Shown here: one piece after another, positions 14,693 to 21,980 of the stretch
How positions within the stretch are numbered: position 1 is the stretch's first letter
Layout of the letters: each line of letters opens with the position of its first letter
From: Hungateiclostridiaceae bacterium UBA3922
Lineage (GTDB): Bacteria; Bacillota; Clostridia; Acetivibrionales; DTU013
DNA: 21,980 nucleotides
Reading direction: 5' to 3'
Assembly (NCBI GenBank): GCA_002386045.1
Contig: DGEQ01000139.1
Span: 2,449-24,428, forward strand
The notes under the pieces: generated by a model
What the model saw: the letters and a program-made list of their open reading frames with translations, nothing else
Databases searched by the model: none
What the model was told of the DNA's origin: nothing
Program-made: the position numbers and the translations under genes

Positions 14693-14758
14693 GCAGAAAT
14701 TCAGCACCGGCTGTGATGGATGCAGGATGATCCCGCATTCGTCATGGATGGGGCAGTG

Positions 14759-15523
14759 TCAGTTGACGCTTATGCGGTTCCGGATATCCTCAAGGATCTT
14801 TTTCTCGATCCTGGAGACCTGTACCTGTGAAATCCCAAGCATCCTTGCTATCTGGACCTGCGTCTTCTCCTTGAAATACCTGAGAATTATGATCTGCTTC
14901 TCCCTTGGCTTCAGTGTATCCATAACTTCCCTGAGCGCGATCCTGTCAATGATGTCGGTTTCATCGCTGCAGCCGTTGTCGTTGATCCTGTCGATAAGCA
15001 GCAGCGATGAACTGTCCCCCTCGTTTATCGGGGTGAACAGGGATTCCGGCGAATGCCCTGCTTCGATGGCCATCACGATCTCATCCATCGGTATATCGAG
15101 GTGCTGGGCCAGTTCGCTTACGGTAGGTTCCCTTCCGAGCTCCTTGGCCAGTATATCTTTTGCGATCCGCACCCTGTTGGATACTTCCTTCAGCGACCTG
15201 CTCACCTTGATGATGCCGTCATCCCTGAGGAACCGCTTTATCTCGCCTATGATCATGGGCACGGCATACGTGGAGAACCTGACATCGTATGACGTATCGA
15301 ACTTGTTTATCGCCTTTATGAGGCCGATACATCCTATCTGGAACAGGTCCTCGGTCTCATGCCCCCTGTTCTGGAACCTGCGCACGATGCTCCACACAAG
15401 GCCTATGTTGTTTTCGACAAGCATGCTCTGGGCAAGCCTGTCGCCCTCCTTGGCCAGCATGATGAGCTCCGTCGTGTCCTTGTCCCTGTATGTTTCCCTG
15501 TCGTTATATGTATCCTCAGACAT
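14759..15523 (-). CDS. sigF: RNA polymerase sporulation sigma factor SigF
   Basis: First forespore-specific sigma factor, held inactive by SpoIIAB until septation. The 254 residues are the usual length. Sigma-70 region 2 is around residues 35-100 (HETEDLFQIGCIGLIKAINK and VRFSTYAVPMIIGEIKRFLR), region 3 around 105-160, and the region 4 helix-turn-helix at about 225-250 (TQVQIARMLGISQVQVSRIE). SigF and SigG are similar; the SpoIIAA-SpoIIAB neighbours decide for SigF. The ATG at 15523 has G-rich sequence upstream but no ideal ribosome site. It is 147 bases from spoIIAB, unusually far, and that gap has its own TATAAT box. Confidence 0.97.
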   Translation of the reverse strand: MSEDTYNDRETYRDKDTTELIMLAKEGDRLAQSMLVENNIGLVWSIVRRFQNRGHETEDLFQIGCIGLIKAINKFDTSYDVRFSTYAVPMIIGEIKRFLRDDGIIKVSRSLKEVSNRVRIAKDILAKELGREPTVSELAQHLDIPMDEIVMAIEAGHSPESLFTPINEGDSSSLLLIDRINDNGCSDETDIIDRIALREVMDTLKPREKQIIILRYFKEKTQVQIARMLGISQVQVSRIEKKILEDIRNRISVN

Positions 15524-15603
15524 ATACCCGCACTATCCCCCGACTGATCATCATTTGTACAGGCATTATGTATACCTCGAACATTTAATAACATTATTGC
15601 CAT

Positions 15604-15654
15604 ATTATAACTGTTTCATGCAAAAAAAATTAAATAATGGCCGGATCCTTCCGG
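15604..15654 (-). promoter_or_regulatory. Possible sigF-proximal promoter and hairpin
   Basis: The 147-base gap between spoIIAB and sigF contains, on the - strand, a small hairpin CCGGA-AGGA-TCCGG (15654-15641), then an AT-rich stretch with eight T's (15629-15622), then TATAAT (15609-15604). No clear -35 is present, so the promoter is weak or needs an activator. The hairpin is 11 bases from the T run, too far for a standard terminator. It is 81 bases before sigF. Confidence 0.3.
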
Positions 15655-15670
15655 GCAGAAAATGCCCCTG

Positions 15671-16126
15671 TCATTTTTCCTGCTTTTTCCGCGGCCTTTC
15701 CGCAGAACTGAAAGTTTTGTAAAGAGTGACCGTCGTTCCCTCTCCAGGCTTCGACCTGACCTTCACCCTGTCCATGAAGCTTTCCATTACGGTAAATCCC
15801 ATGCCGGACCGTTCCATTTCCGGTTTTGAAGTGTACAGCGGCTGCATGGCCAATTCGATGTCCTCTATGCCCTTGCCCTCGTCCGATATCTCTATCTCGA
15901 CGCTTCTTTCATACAGCCGGCATACCATCCTTATGGTGCCGGTCTCATCCTCGTATCCGTGTATTATCGCATTCGTAACGGCTTCAGACACCGCAGTCCG
16001 CACATCCGCAAGTTCCTCGATGGTAGGATCGAGCTGCGACACGAAAGCGGCTGCCACTACCCTTGCGAATGCCTCATTGCTTGATTTGCTCAAAAACTCA
16101 AGTTTCATCTCGTTAACAGGCTGCAT
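15671..16126 (-). CDS. spoIIAB: Anti-sigma F factor / serine kinase SpoIIAB
   Basis: Binds SigF and blocks it, and phosphorylates SpoIIAA using ATP. The 151-residue protein has the GHKL ATPase boxes: N box EAVTNAIIHGY around residues 48-58, G1 box DEGKGIED around 80-88, and G2 box RSGMGFTVM around 105-115. A basic lysine/arginine tail of about 15 residues (ERPRKKQEK) ends the protein. The ATG at 16126 is preceded by GGGGAG at 8 bases. An internal ATG six codons later is possible but has no better site. It is 79 bases downstream of spoIIAA, with a hairpin between them. The identification is secure. Confidence 0.97.
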   Translation of the reverse strand: MQPVNEMKLEFLSKSSNEAFARVVAAAFVSQLDPTIEELADVRTAVSEAVTNAIIHGYEDETGTIRMVCRLYERSVEIEISDEGKGIEDIELAMQPLYTSKPEMERSGMGFTVMESFMDRVKVRSKPGEGTTVTLYKTFSSAERPRKKQEK

Positions 16127-16178
16127 GCGATTTTCTCCCCTTCAGATTCACTTGGACAAATAACACACGGCCGCGGTA

Positions 16179-16194
16179 TCCGGCCTTCGCCGGA
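16179..16194 (-). other. Intercistronic hairpin between spoIIAA and spoIIAB
   Basis: TCCGGC and GCCGGA form a perfect 6-bp stem with a 4-base loop (GAAG on the - strand), flanked by GGCC on both sides. No T run follows, so it is not a terminator. It may protect or cleave the message, or shape spoIIAA to spoIIAB output. Confidence 0.35.
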
Positions 16195-16205
16195 ACGTAA
16201 GGCCG

Positions 16206-16556
16206 TCATGCGCCGGAAAGCGCCCTGAGGGCGTCATTCAGTTCACTGTATACCGGCATGAGCTTCAGTACGCCCGATATCTCAAGTATTTTGCGGATCC
16301 TGCCGTTACTGCATATGATCGCAGCCTTCCCCCCGAGTTTCCTGATGTTCGCATACCTTCCCACCAGGACGCCGATACCGGAACTGTCCATGAAACTCAG
16401 GCCCGTCAGGTCGAATATCACGTCCCTCGTAGTTGCCTTGATCACTTCCCTTTCGATCTTGTTGCGGACATATTCGGCAAAGTGGTGGTCGAGTTCGCCG
16501 GAAAAAGCTGCGATAAGGGTGGATCCCCTGTTAGTGAACTTTATATCCAATACCAT
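16206..16556 (-). CDS. spoIIAA: Anti-sigma F factor antagonist SpoIIAA
   Basis: A 116-residue STAS-domain protein. In its unphosphorylated form it frees SigF from SpoIIAB; SpoIIE reverses the phosphorylation. The phosphorylated serine is S58 in SFMDSSGIGVLVGRY, at the same number as in Bacillus, and GELDHHFAEYVRNK is the family N-terminal helix. Two starts compete. The ATG at 16556 has GGAGG only one base away. A TTG at 16550 has GGAGG at an ideal 7 bases, which would drop two residues. Translation may therefore begin at the TTG. It is the first gene of the spoIIA operon, behind the sigma-H promoter at 16588-16614. Confidence 0.96.
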   Translation of the reverse strand: MVLDIKFTNRGSTLIAAFSGELDHHFAEYVRNKIEREVIKATTRDVIFDLTGLSFMDSSGIGVLVGRYANIRKLGGKAAIICSNGRIRKILEISGVLKLMPVYSELNDALRALSGA

Positions 16557-16587
16557 CCCTCCGAAAATTCCTTTGCGTTACTGTATT

Positions 16588-16614
16588 ATTCTTTACGTGC
16601 CAGGAATTTCCTTC
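16588..16614 (-). promoter_or_regulatory. Sigma-H promoter of the spoIIA operon
   Basis: On the - strand, GAAGGAAAT (16614-16606) matches RnAGGAWWW, and after 11 bases AAAGAAT (16594-16588) matches RnnGAAT. This is the sigma-H consensus with every defined position satisfied. A TGTCGTA (16670-16664), one mismatch from the Spo0A box TGTCGAA, lies about 50 bases upstream. In Bacillus spoIIA is transcribed by sigma-H with Spo0A~P, so this fits. Confidence 0.82.
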
Positions 16615-16674
16615 ATAGAAAAATGGCAATATTTGTAATGTGGCCGGGATTTTTATTACATATTACGACAGCTT

Positions 16675-17661
16675 TCAGTCCGCTTCACCGGTCTTCCTGT
16701 CTTTCTGCCCGGGCGGTCCGCCCCTGTGTTTTTCAGCTATCCTGTCGAGCTTCCTCAGCCTGTGGTTGACGCCGGACTTCCCAAGCGGGGGATTGAGCAT
16801 CTGGCCAAGTTCCGTCAGGCTCAGGTCCTTGTGTTCCAGCCTGAGTTCCGCGATTTCGCGCAGGCTGGGCGGCAGCTTGTCCAAACCGATGTTGTCCGCG
16901 ATATACAGGATGTTTTCCACCTGCCTGACCGATGCATTCACGGTCTTTCCAAGGTTGGCCGTCTCGCAGTTCACGATCCTGTTCACGTTGTTGCGCATTC
17001 CCTTGAGGATCCGCACATTCTCCAGTTCCAGCAAGGCTTTGTGGGCCCCGATGACATTCAGGAAGTCCACTATGTTTTCGCCTTCCTTGAGGTATGTCAC
17101 ATAGCTTCCCTTGCGGATGATGGTCCTGCTGTTCAGTCCGTAAAAGCCCATCAGGCGCCTGAGTTCGTCGGCCTGTTCGCTTGTCCTGGACGTCAGCTCA
17201 AGATGGTAGGTTTTTTCAGGATCGCTTATGGAACCGCCTGCAAGGAACGCTCCGCGCAGGAAAGCCTTTACACAGCAAGCCTGCTCCCGGTCGATCTTCC
17301 GGACCGGCGCCAGTTCGTACCGGCCGCCTTCCGCCACGACGGCAATGCCGGTCTTCTCCAGGAGGATGCCGGAACCCGACGCTGAAGTCATGAAAAGCAT
17401 ATATGTTGCGTGCTTTTTGAGTTTCGTGCTCTTGCGGATCGTCACTTCCGGGATGATGCCGCAATATTTCCGTATGCTCCTGTATATCCAGCGGGCAAAC
17501 GCCGCATTCTCAGTAGTGATCCTTATGTTGAAGCCGCCTGCCGGCGCCGGCGCTGCTGCGCCGTTCAGCCACACGACTGCGGCAAGCTCGGACAGCACGC
17601 AGCACTCGTCCATGTTTTCCAATCGGCACAGTTCACTTTTGACCGATGATGAAAATGACAT
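16675..17661 (-). CDS. whiA: DNA-binding protein WhiA
   Basis: WhiA has an N-terminal domain related to LAGLIDADG homing endonucleases and a C-terminal helix-turn-helix. It controls sporulation genes in actinomycetes and links to cell division in Bacillus. The 328-residue protein shows MSFSSSVKSELCR at the start, LRGAFLAGGSISDP around 135-150, and an HTH at about 285-312 (SLTELGQMLNPPLGKSGVNH). The endonuclease catalytic residues are not conserved, as usual for WhiA. The ATG at 17661 has GAGGTG 6-8 bases upstream; GTG 17670 and ATG 17667 are alternatives. It is usually next to yvcK; here a debranching enzyme separates them. It ends only about 60 bases before the spoIIA promoter. Confidence 0.95.
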   Translation of the reverse strand: MSFSSSVKSELCRLENMDECCVLSELAAVVWLNGAAAPAPAGGFNIRITTENAAFARWIYRSIRKYCGIIPEVTIRKSTKLKKHATYMLFMTSASGSGILLEKTGIAVVAEGGRYELAPVRKIDREQACCVKAFLRGAFLAGGSISDPEKTYHLELTSRTSEQADELRRLMGFYGLNSRTIIRKGSYVTYLKEGENIVDFLNVIGAHKALLELENVRILKGMRNNVNRIVNCETANLGKTVNASVRQVENILYIADNIGLDKLPPSLREIAELRLEHKDLSLTELGQMLNPPLGKSGVNHRLRKLDRIAEKHRGGPPGQKDRKTGEAD

Positions 17662-17726
17662 ATGCATCACCTCGATTTTTTCCGCAAGGCCGGCCTGCGC
17701 CTGCCGGCCGGCCCTGAGTCAGTGTC

Positions 17727-19730
17727 TTACGGATCCGGCACATGCCTGACATATGCCCGGAGGACCTCCGCCACGCTCCATGCCTGTGCGAAACAGCCCC
17801 TGGGCATGTGAGGTTCATCGCCGTCGAATATCTCGGAAATGCTCCCAAGGCAGGCATAGTACATATGATCCATGAAAGGCTCGATGAACCTCCGCGGCAT
17901 TTCTGCATAGGCAGGTTCCCTGCCGAAGGTCCTGGCGAAAGCCGTTATGAAATGGCCGATCAGCCACGGCCACACGGTTCCCTGGTGGTAAGCCGAATCC
18001 CTCCGGAACATGTCGCCGATGTAGCGGCCCCTGTATCCTTCCGAATCCCGGGAAAGGGTCCTGAGGCCATATGGAGTGTATAGGTCCTTCCAGACCTTTG
18101 CCACCACCATCCGTGCCATATCCCCGTCTATGACCGGGTAGGACAGGCTCACCGCCAGCACCTGGTTCGGCCTGACCCTCCTGTCCTTTTCATCGCCGTT
18201 TACAACGTCGTACAGGCACCTGTCCTCTTCATTCCAGAATACCCTGGCAAAGCTCTCCTTCACTCCGTCCGCGATCCGCCCGTACCTGCCGGCGTCGTAC
18301 CCAAGCAGTAAGGATATGTGCTCCATCACCTTCAGCGCATTATACCACAGTGCGTTTATTTCCACGGCTTTCCCGTGCCTCGGCGTAAAAACCGTGTCAC
18401 CTGCCTTCGCATCCATCCATGTAAGCTGTGTGTCGCTGCTGCCAGCGGTTATCAGCATGTCTTCGTCCATGCGGATGCCATGGAGCGTTCCGTTGATGTA
18501 ACTGTCGATCACCTGCAGCATAGAATCGTACAATATTTCCTTAACCAGCGCGGTATCGCCGGTTTTTCCGACGTATGCCCCGATCGCCTCGAAATACCAC
18601 AATGCCGCGTCGACCGTATTGTATCCCGGCTCACCGCCTTCGTCGGGGAACATGTTGGGTACAAGGCCGTACCTGACATACCTGCTCCAGGCCGCAAGGA
18701 TATCGGCCGCGTCGTCGTACCTGCCAGTCTCCAGCGTCAGTCCCGGCAGCGAAATCATCGTGTCCCTGCCCCAGTCTGTGAACCAGGGGTACCCGGCAAT
18801 GATGGTCTTTGAACCGGTGGAGCGCCTGTTTACGATAAAGTGGTCCGCGCTCCTGACCAGCATCCGGTGGAAATCGTTCCTGCAGCCTGCGGTGAGCGCC
18901 ATGATCCTCTTCTTCTCATCCTCCATGGCAGATTTCCCGTAGTGCGGGTCCATGTATCCGCCTGCCTTCCAGGTTCGGTTTGCCAGGACATCAGGCCCGT
19001 CCTGGCAAACGGTGCATACGAAGTAAAAGTCGGCTACGCTGCCGGCTTTTGCGGCTATCCTGAAAATACCGGGTATGTAATGGTCTTCGAAAGCATTGAG
19101 TCCCCTTTCGTTCTCCACCGGGTAATACATGCCTTCGAACCAGCAGTTTTCAAGCGCTTCGTAACTGCTGCCGGAACATCCGACCAGTATCCCCAGGTCC
19201 AGGTCATAGGGCCGTATGACCGTATGGCTGGTCCCGGGCTCCTGGGCAAACCTCATGTATGCTTTTGACGAATCGCCGTGATAATCCCTGAAATTCACCA
19301 ATGGGACTACCCTTATCTCGACATCGTCGCTGCCGGTAATTGTCCGGTAACGGATCACCGCTGTGTTTTCTCCATAGACCAGCGAAATGGTCTTTTCCAC
19401 CAGGATATCCCCTGAAACATAAGTAAAGGCAGGCAGCGGATCCAGTTCGAAGCTTGACTGCAGCAGGTATCCCGTATTTATGTAATTCCCTGTGGAAAAT
19501 GAAGACAGGCTGTATTCCCGCCCGTTCACAACGATCGTCTCATGCAGTTGGGACAATACCAGGCGCCTCTCTGTAGGAGGCTCAAGCGACGCGACCAGCA
19601 GCCCGTGGTACCTGCGGATGTTGGCTCCGATGACCGTCGAAGAGGAAAATCCGCCGATGCCGTTGGTAAGGAGCCATTCACGGCCGATACCGCTTTCAAA
19701 GCTGCTCCATTCAGATTTTCCAAACCTCAT
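17727..19730 (-). CDS. Glycogen debranching enzyme (amylo-alpha-1,6-glucosidase, GH133)
   Basis: Hydrolyses alpha-1,6 branch points of limit glycogen. The 667 residues fit the bacterial enzyme with an N-terminal beta-rich domain (about 1-270; it opens ESGIGREWLLTNGIGGFSSS) and a C-terminal (alpha/alpha)6 barrel (about 285-660). Signature motifs are AGYPWFTDWGRD around 310-320 (catalytic Asp), GYNTVDAALWYFEA, TWMDAKAGDTVFTPRHGKAVEINALWYNA, and YHQGTVWPWLIG near 600. There is no signal peptide. The ATG at 19730 lies downstream of AGGAGGGGGG. It is 141 bases after yvcK and 65 bases before whiA, which is an interruption of the usual rapZ-yvcK-whiA order. Function is secure; glycogen synthesis genes are not in the window. 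Confidence 0.95.
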   Translation of the reverse strand: MRFGKSEWSSFESGIGREWLLTNGIGGFSSSTVIGANIRRYHGLLVASLEPPTERRLVLSQLHETIVVNGREYSLSSFSTGNYINTGYLLQSSFELDPLPAFTYVSGDILVEKTISLVYGENTAVIRYRTITGSDDVEIRVVPLVNFRDYHGDSSKAYMRFAQEPGTSHTVIRPYDLDLGILVGCSGSSYEALENCWFEGMYYPVENERGLNAFEDHYIPGIFRIAAKAGSVADFYFVCTVCQDGPDVLANRTWKAGGYMDPHYGKSAMEDEKKRIMALTAGCRNDFHRMLVRSADHFIVNRRSTGSKTIIAGYPWFTDWGRDTMISLPGLTLETGRYDDAADILAAWSRYVRYGLVPNMFPDEGGEPGYNTVDAALWYFEAIGAYVGKTGDTALVKEILYDSMLQVIDSYINGTLHGIRMDEDMLITAGSSDTQLTWMDAKAGDTVFTPRHGKAVEINALWYNALKVMEHISLLLGYDAGRYGRIADGVKESFARVFWNEEDRCLYDVVNGDEKDRRVRPNQVLAVSLSYPVIDGDMARMVVAKVWKDLYTPYGLRTLSRDSEGYRGRYIGDMFRRDSAYHQGTVWPWLIGHFITAFARTFGREPAYAEMPRRFIEPFMDHMYYACLGSISEIFDGDEPHMPRGCFAQAWSVAEVLRAYVRHVPDP

Positions 19731-19871
19731 CAGCCCACCCCCCTCCTATCGTTCCATCCCACGACGCAGTGCCTCAGCATACGATCCAGCGGCGCGATCT
19801 GTGCCAGGAAGATACTCCGGCACGGTCCCGCCGGGCGCGGTCCGGCTGTACACCGTTCGGCAGCGCGCAGT

Positions 19872-20954
19872 TCAACGCCTCTTAAGTGCTATATCTTCAA
19901 GGGCGGCCTTGATCACGGCTTCTGCAAGCTTGTGAGGATCATGCCTCACAAGGTTGTTCTTAAGCGACGCGTAATCTCCTTCGATGATCTTTACGCCCGC
20001 ACTCTCCAGCGCCCCGCGGTCTATGACCACCTGGTCGGCTCCGTCGTTCCTGTATTTTTCCCTGATGTCGTCGGGGATAAACGAATTGTTGACGACGCAC
20101 AGGTCGATGATGCCCTCGCACGAATGATCCACCAGTGCCTTTATGTGATCGGAAACGGTGTATCCCTCCGTCTCCGACGGCTGCGTCATCACGTTGCACA
20201 CATATATCTTGAGAGCACCGCTGTTTTTGATGGCGGTACAGATGCCCCTGACCAGCAGGTTCGGAAGGATGCTTGTATAAAGGCTTCCGGGTCCGAGCAC
20301 TATCACGTCCGCCTGGTCTATGGCCTCGATCACGTCATCAAGCGGCGCCACTTCAGCTGGATCAAGGTATACCCTTTTTATCCTGCACTTGTTGAATTGC
20401 CTGTGCTGCCCGATGCGCGACTCGCCGCAGACTATTGTGCCGTCTTCGAGTTCCGCGCACAGCGTCACGTTTTCCAGTGTAACGGGCAGGACCCTGCCGG
20501 TGACCGCAAGGACGTCGCTCATCCTCCTGACCGCTTCCACGAAGCTTGAAGAGATGCCGTCCATGGCTGCAAGGAACAGGTTCCCGAAGCTCTGGCCTTT
20601 CAGGTTGCCTTCCTTGAACCTGTACTGCAGGAGCTGTTCCATGAGCGGTTCCGTGTCGGCCAGTGCAAGTATGCAGTTCCGTATGTCGCCCGGGGGCAGC
20701 ATGCCCAGTTCCTGCCTCAGAACGCCCGAACCGCCGCCGTCGTCGGCCACGGTGACGACAGCAGTGATGTTCGATGTGAATGCCTTAAGACCCCGCAGCA
20801 TCGTGGAAAGGCCGGTACCTCCCCCGATGGCGACTACTTTGGGTCCTTTCATGAGCAGTTCCTGCCGGGGATCTTTTTCAGCAGTTTTCCGCAGGCCAAT
20901 GCCCTGCCGGGGATTCCTGCCGAATATGCTTCCCGTGGTTTCCCCGAACTTCAT
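19872..20954 (-). CDS. yvcK: YvcK family gluconeogenesis factor / UDP-GlcNAc-binding protein
   Basis: YvcK binds UDP-GlcNAc-type nucleotides and is needed for growth on gluconeogenic carbon and normal cell shape in Bacillus. The 360-residue protein has AIGGGTGLSTMLRGLK around 42-57, VTVADDGGGSGVLRQEL around 66-80, PPGDIRNCILAL, and VLGPGSLYTSILPNLLV. The first ~34 residues are an extension with no obvious function. An internal ATG at 20852 with AGGA 7 bases upstream starts right at MKGPKVVAIGGG and may be the true or a second start. The ATG at 20954 overlaps the rapZ stop as ATGA, so it is coupled to rapZ, and GGAG lies upstream. Confidence 0.95.
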   Translation of the reverse strand: MKFGETTGSIFGRNPRQGIGLRKTAEKDPRQELLMKGPKVVAIGGGTGLSTMLRGLKAFTSNITAVVTVADDGGGSGVLRQELGMLPPGDIRNCILALADTEPLMEQLLQYRFKEGNLKGQSFGNLFLAAMDGISSSFVEAVRRMSDVLAVTGRVLPVTLENVTLCAELEDGTIVCGESRIGQHRQFNKCRIKRVYLDPAEVAPLDDVIEAIDQADVIVLGPGSLYTSILPNLLVRGICTAIKNSGALKIYVCNVMTQPSETEGYTVSDHIKALVDHSCEGIIDLCVVNNSFIPDDIREKYRNDGADQVVIDRGALESAGVKIIEGDYASLKNNLVRHDPHKLAEAVIKAALEDIALKRR

Positions 20955-21826
20955 CTGCCACCACTCCTGCCGTCCTTTTCGATATCCCTGTGTTCGATGA
21001 CTACCCTGTGTTTTTTCTCCTCCAGGTTTTTCACCAGTTCATCGGCGATCACCACCGAGCGGTGCCGCCCGCCAGTGCAGCCGATGCCTATCACCAGTTG
21101 GGATTTTCCTTCCTTCACATAGTTTGGGATCAGGAAATCCAGCAGATCGTACAGTTTTTCATTGAAAATCTTCGTCTCCGGCATCCCGAGCACATAATCA
21201 CGGACATCCTCGTGTTTGCCGGTGTGCTTTTTCATGGATTCTATATAATATGGGTTCGGGATGAACCTGACATCGAATACCAGGTCGCATTCGATCGGAA
21301 TGCCGTACTTGAACCCAAAGGAAATTATGTTTATGATCAGCCCGCCGAATTCCTCGCTGTCGACTATGATCCCCGTGATAGCTTCCTTCAGCTGCTTAGG
21401 CGTCAGGTTGGAAGTGTCTATCACATAATCAGCCCGGTTCTTTATTTTTTCCAGGACCTTCCTTTCTTCCGCGATCGCCTTTTTCAGGCTGCCCTCGCGG
21501 TCGAGGGGATGTGACCGCCTGGACTCCTTGTACCGCTTGATGACGACGTTGTCGGAAGCTTCCATGAAAAGTATCTCGTAGGTGTGTCCGTCCTTCGAAA
21601 GGGAATCCAGAGCCGGGAAAAGGTCATTGAGCAGCTCCCCGCCGCGTATGTCGATGACCACCGCTATCTTGTCCATTTTCCTGTAGCTTTGGGAACATAT
21701 CTCCGCTATTTTCGGTATAAGCAGCGGCGGGAGATTGTCTATGCAGAAAAACCCCGCATCTTCAAGGTAGTTGGCCACAAGGCTCTTGCCTGCCCCCGAT
21801 ATCCCTGTTATTACGATAAATCTCAT
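20951..21826 (-). CDS. rapZ: RNase adapter protein RapZ / GlmZ-type P-loop protein
   Basis: A 291-residue P-loop protein. In enterobacteria RapZ senses glucosamine-6-phosphate and steers RNase E decay; in Firmicutes the homologue YvcJ binds nucleotides and its target is unsettled. The Walker A motif is GISGAGKS at residues 8-15, VVIDIRGG is the Walker B region, and the C-terminal domain has IGIGCTGGRHRSVVIA around 255-270. The ATG at 21826 is chosen: GAGAGGT lies 7 bases upstream and MRFIVITG is the family N-terminus. In-frame codons up to 21871 are not needed. Its stop overlaps the yvcK start by four bases, and it opens the rapZ-yvcK block. Confidence 0.95.
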   Translation of the reverse strand: MRFIVITGISGAGKSLVANYLEDAGFFCIDNLPPLLIPKIAEICSQSYRKMDKIAVVIDIRGGELLNDLFPALDSLSKDGHTYEILFMEASDNVVIKRYKESRRSHPLDREGSLKKAIAEERKVLEKIKNRADYVIDTSNLTPKQLKEAITGIIVDSEEFGGLIINIISFGFKYGIPIECDLVFDVRFIPNPYYIESMKKHTGKHEDVRDYVLGMPETKIFNEKLYDLLDFLIPNYVKEGKSQLVIGIGCTGGRHRSVVIADELVKNLEEKKHRVVIEHRDIEKDGRSGGR

Positions 21827-21980
21827 CTGTGTACCTCTCCGTTTCGTCCCGCCTGCGTCTGTCTGTTCCATGCTGCCGGCGGATCATTTCATGTATTTTA
21901 CTTCATACCTGCTGTGCCCGTTTCCGCCCATCATGGTCGCCGTTGCTGCCGTCCGGCCTTGCCCGGCTTGGATTTACCAG
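21827..21980 (-). other. Upstream region, possible 3' end of another gene
   Basis: The 154 bases before rapZ are too short to assign. On the - strand two frames run open from the window edge and stop at 21931-21933 and 21903-21905. Either could be the end of an upstream gene. A PHP-domain or murB gene commonly lies upstream of rapZ in Clostridia, but no motif is visible. The 45 bases next to rapZ carry its ribosome site only. Confidence 0.3.

Noticed and set aside
14711..14758. Hairpin after sigF (GCGGG...CCTGC)
   Set aside because: Only about 5 bp with a wobble pair and no T run, too weak to call a terminator.
1..21980. CRISPR arrays, tRNA or rRNA genes, insertion sequences and defence or toxin-antitoxin systems
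   Set aside because: No regularly spaced repeats, cloverleaf sequences, transposase or defence-type motifs were seen on either strand.

Overview
The window comes from a spore-forming member of the Clostridia (Bacillota). It holds spoIIAA-spoIIAB-sigF and spoVAC-spoVAD-spoVAE, the rapZ-yvcK-whiA block, a clostridial-type gap/pgk-tpi/gpmI glycolytic cluster, strong AGGAGG-type ribosome binding sites and frequent GTG/TTG starts. Most of the DNA is moderately GC-rich and favours AGG arginine codons. The first ~525 bases are clearly more AT-rich. No species can be named from the sequence alone.

Layout. (1) 1-640: an AT-rich orphan gene on +, converging on the glycolysis genes, with two hairpins between them. 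(2) 643-5500, all on -: gap, a fused pgk-tpi gene and gpmI, read in that order from a sigma-A promoter at 5472-5500. Hairpins lie between the cistrons. (3) 5627-8345, on -: trmL, an M20 peptidase and a DUF2156-like protein. (4) 8346-10700: a 420-base intergenic stretch with a structured segment and a full-consensus promoter, then glutamate dehydrogenase and a small exported helical protein on +, ended by a strong two-way terminator. (5) 10733-12416, on -: cheX followed by a GH8 exo-oligoxylanase (Rex enzyme). (6) 12612-16614, on -: the forespore genes spoIIAA, spoIIAB and sigF behind a near-perfect sigma-H promoter, then a previously easy-to-miss 56-residue membrane protein gene, spoVAC, spoVAD and spoVAE behind a sigma-G-like promoter. 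(7) 16675-21826, on -: rapZ and yvcK (overlapping), a glycogen debranching enzyme, and whiA.

How the genes fit together. The lower-glycolysis enzymes run from glyceraldehyde-3-phosphate to 2-phosphoglycerate. RapZ/YvcK/GH133 and the xylo-oligosaccharide enzyme point to carbohydrate handling, and Gdh links carbon to nitrogen. The spoIIA and spoVA genes form the first-forespore-sigma and dipicolinate-channel modules. Most content is core clostridial biology. The points most worth following are the A7 slippery run placed in phase at the Pgk-Tpi junction, where either frameshift would release free Pgk, the small one-TM protein translationally linked to spoVAC, the loosened spacing of the spoIIA cistrons, and the structured trmL/gdh intergenic region. 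I see no CRISPR array, tRNA, rRNA, insertion sequence or defence island.
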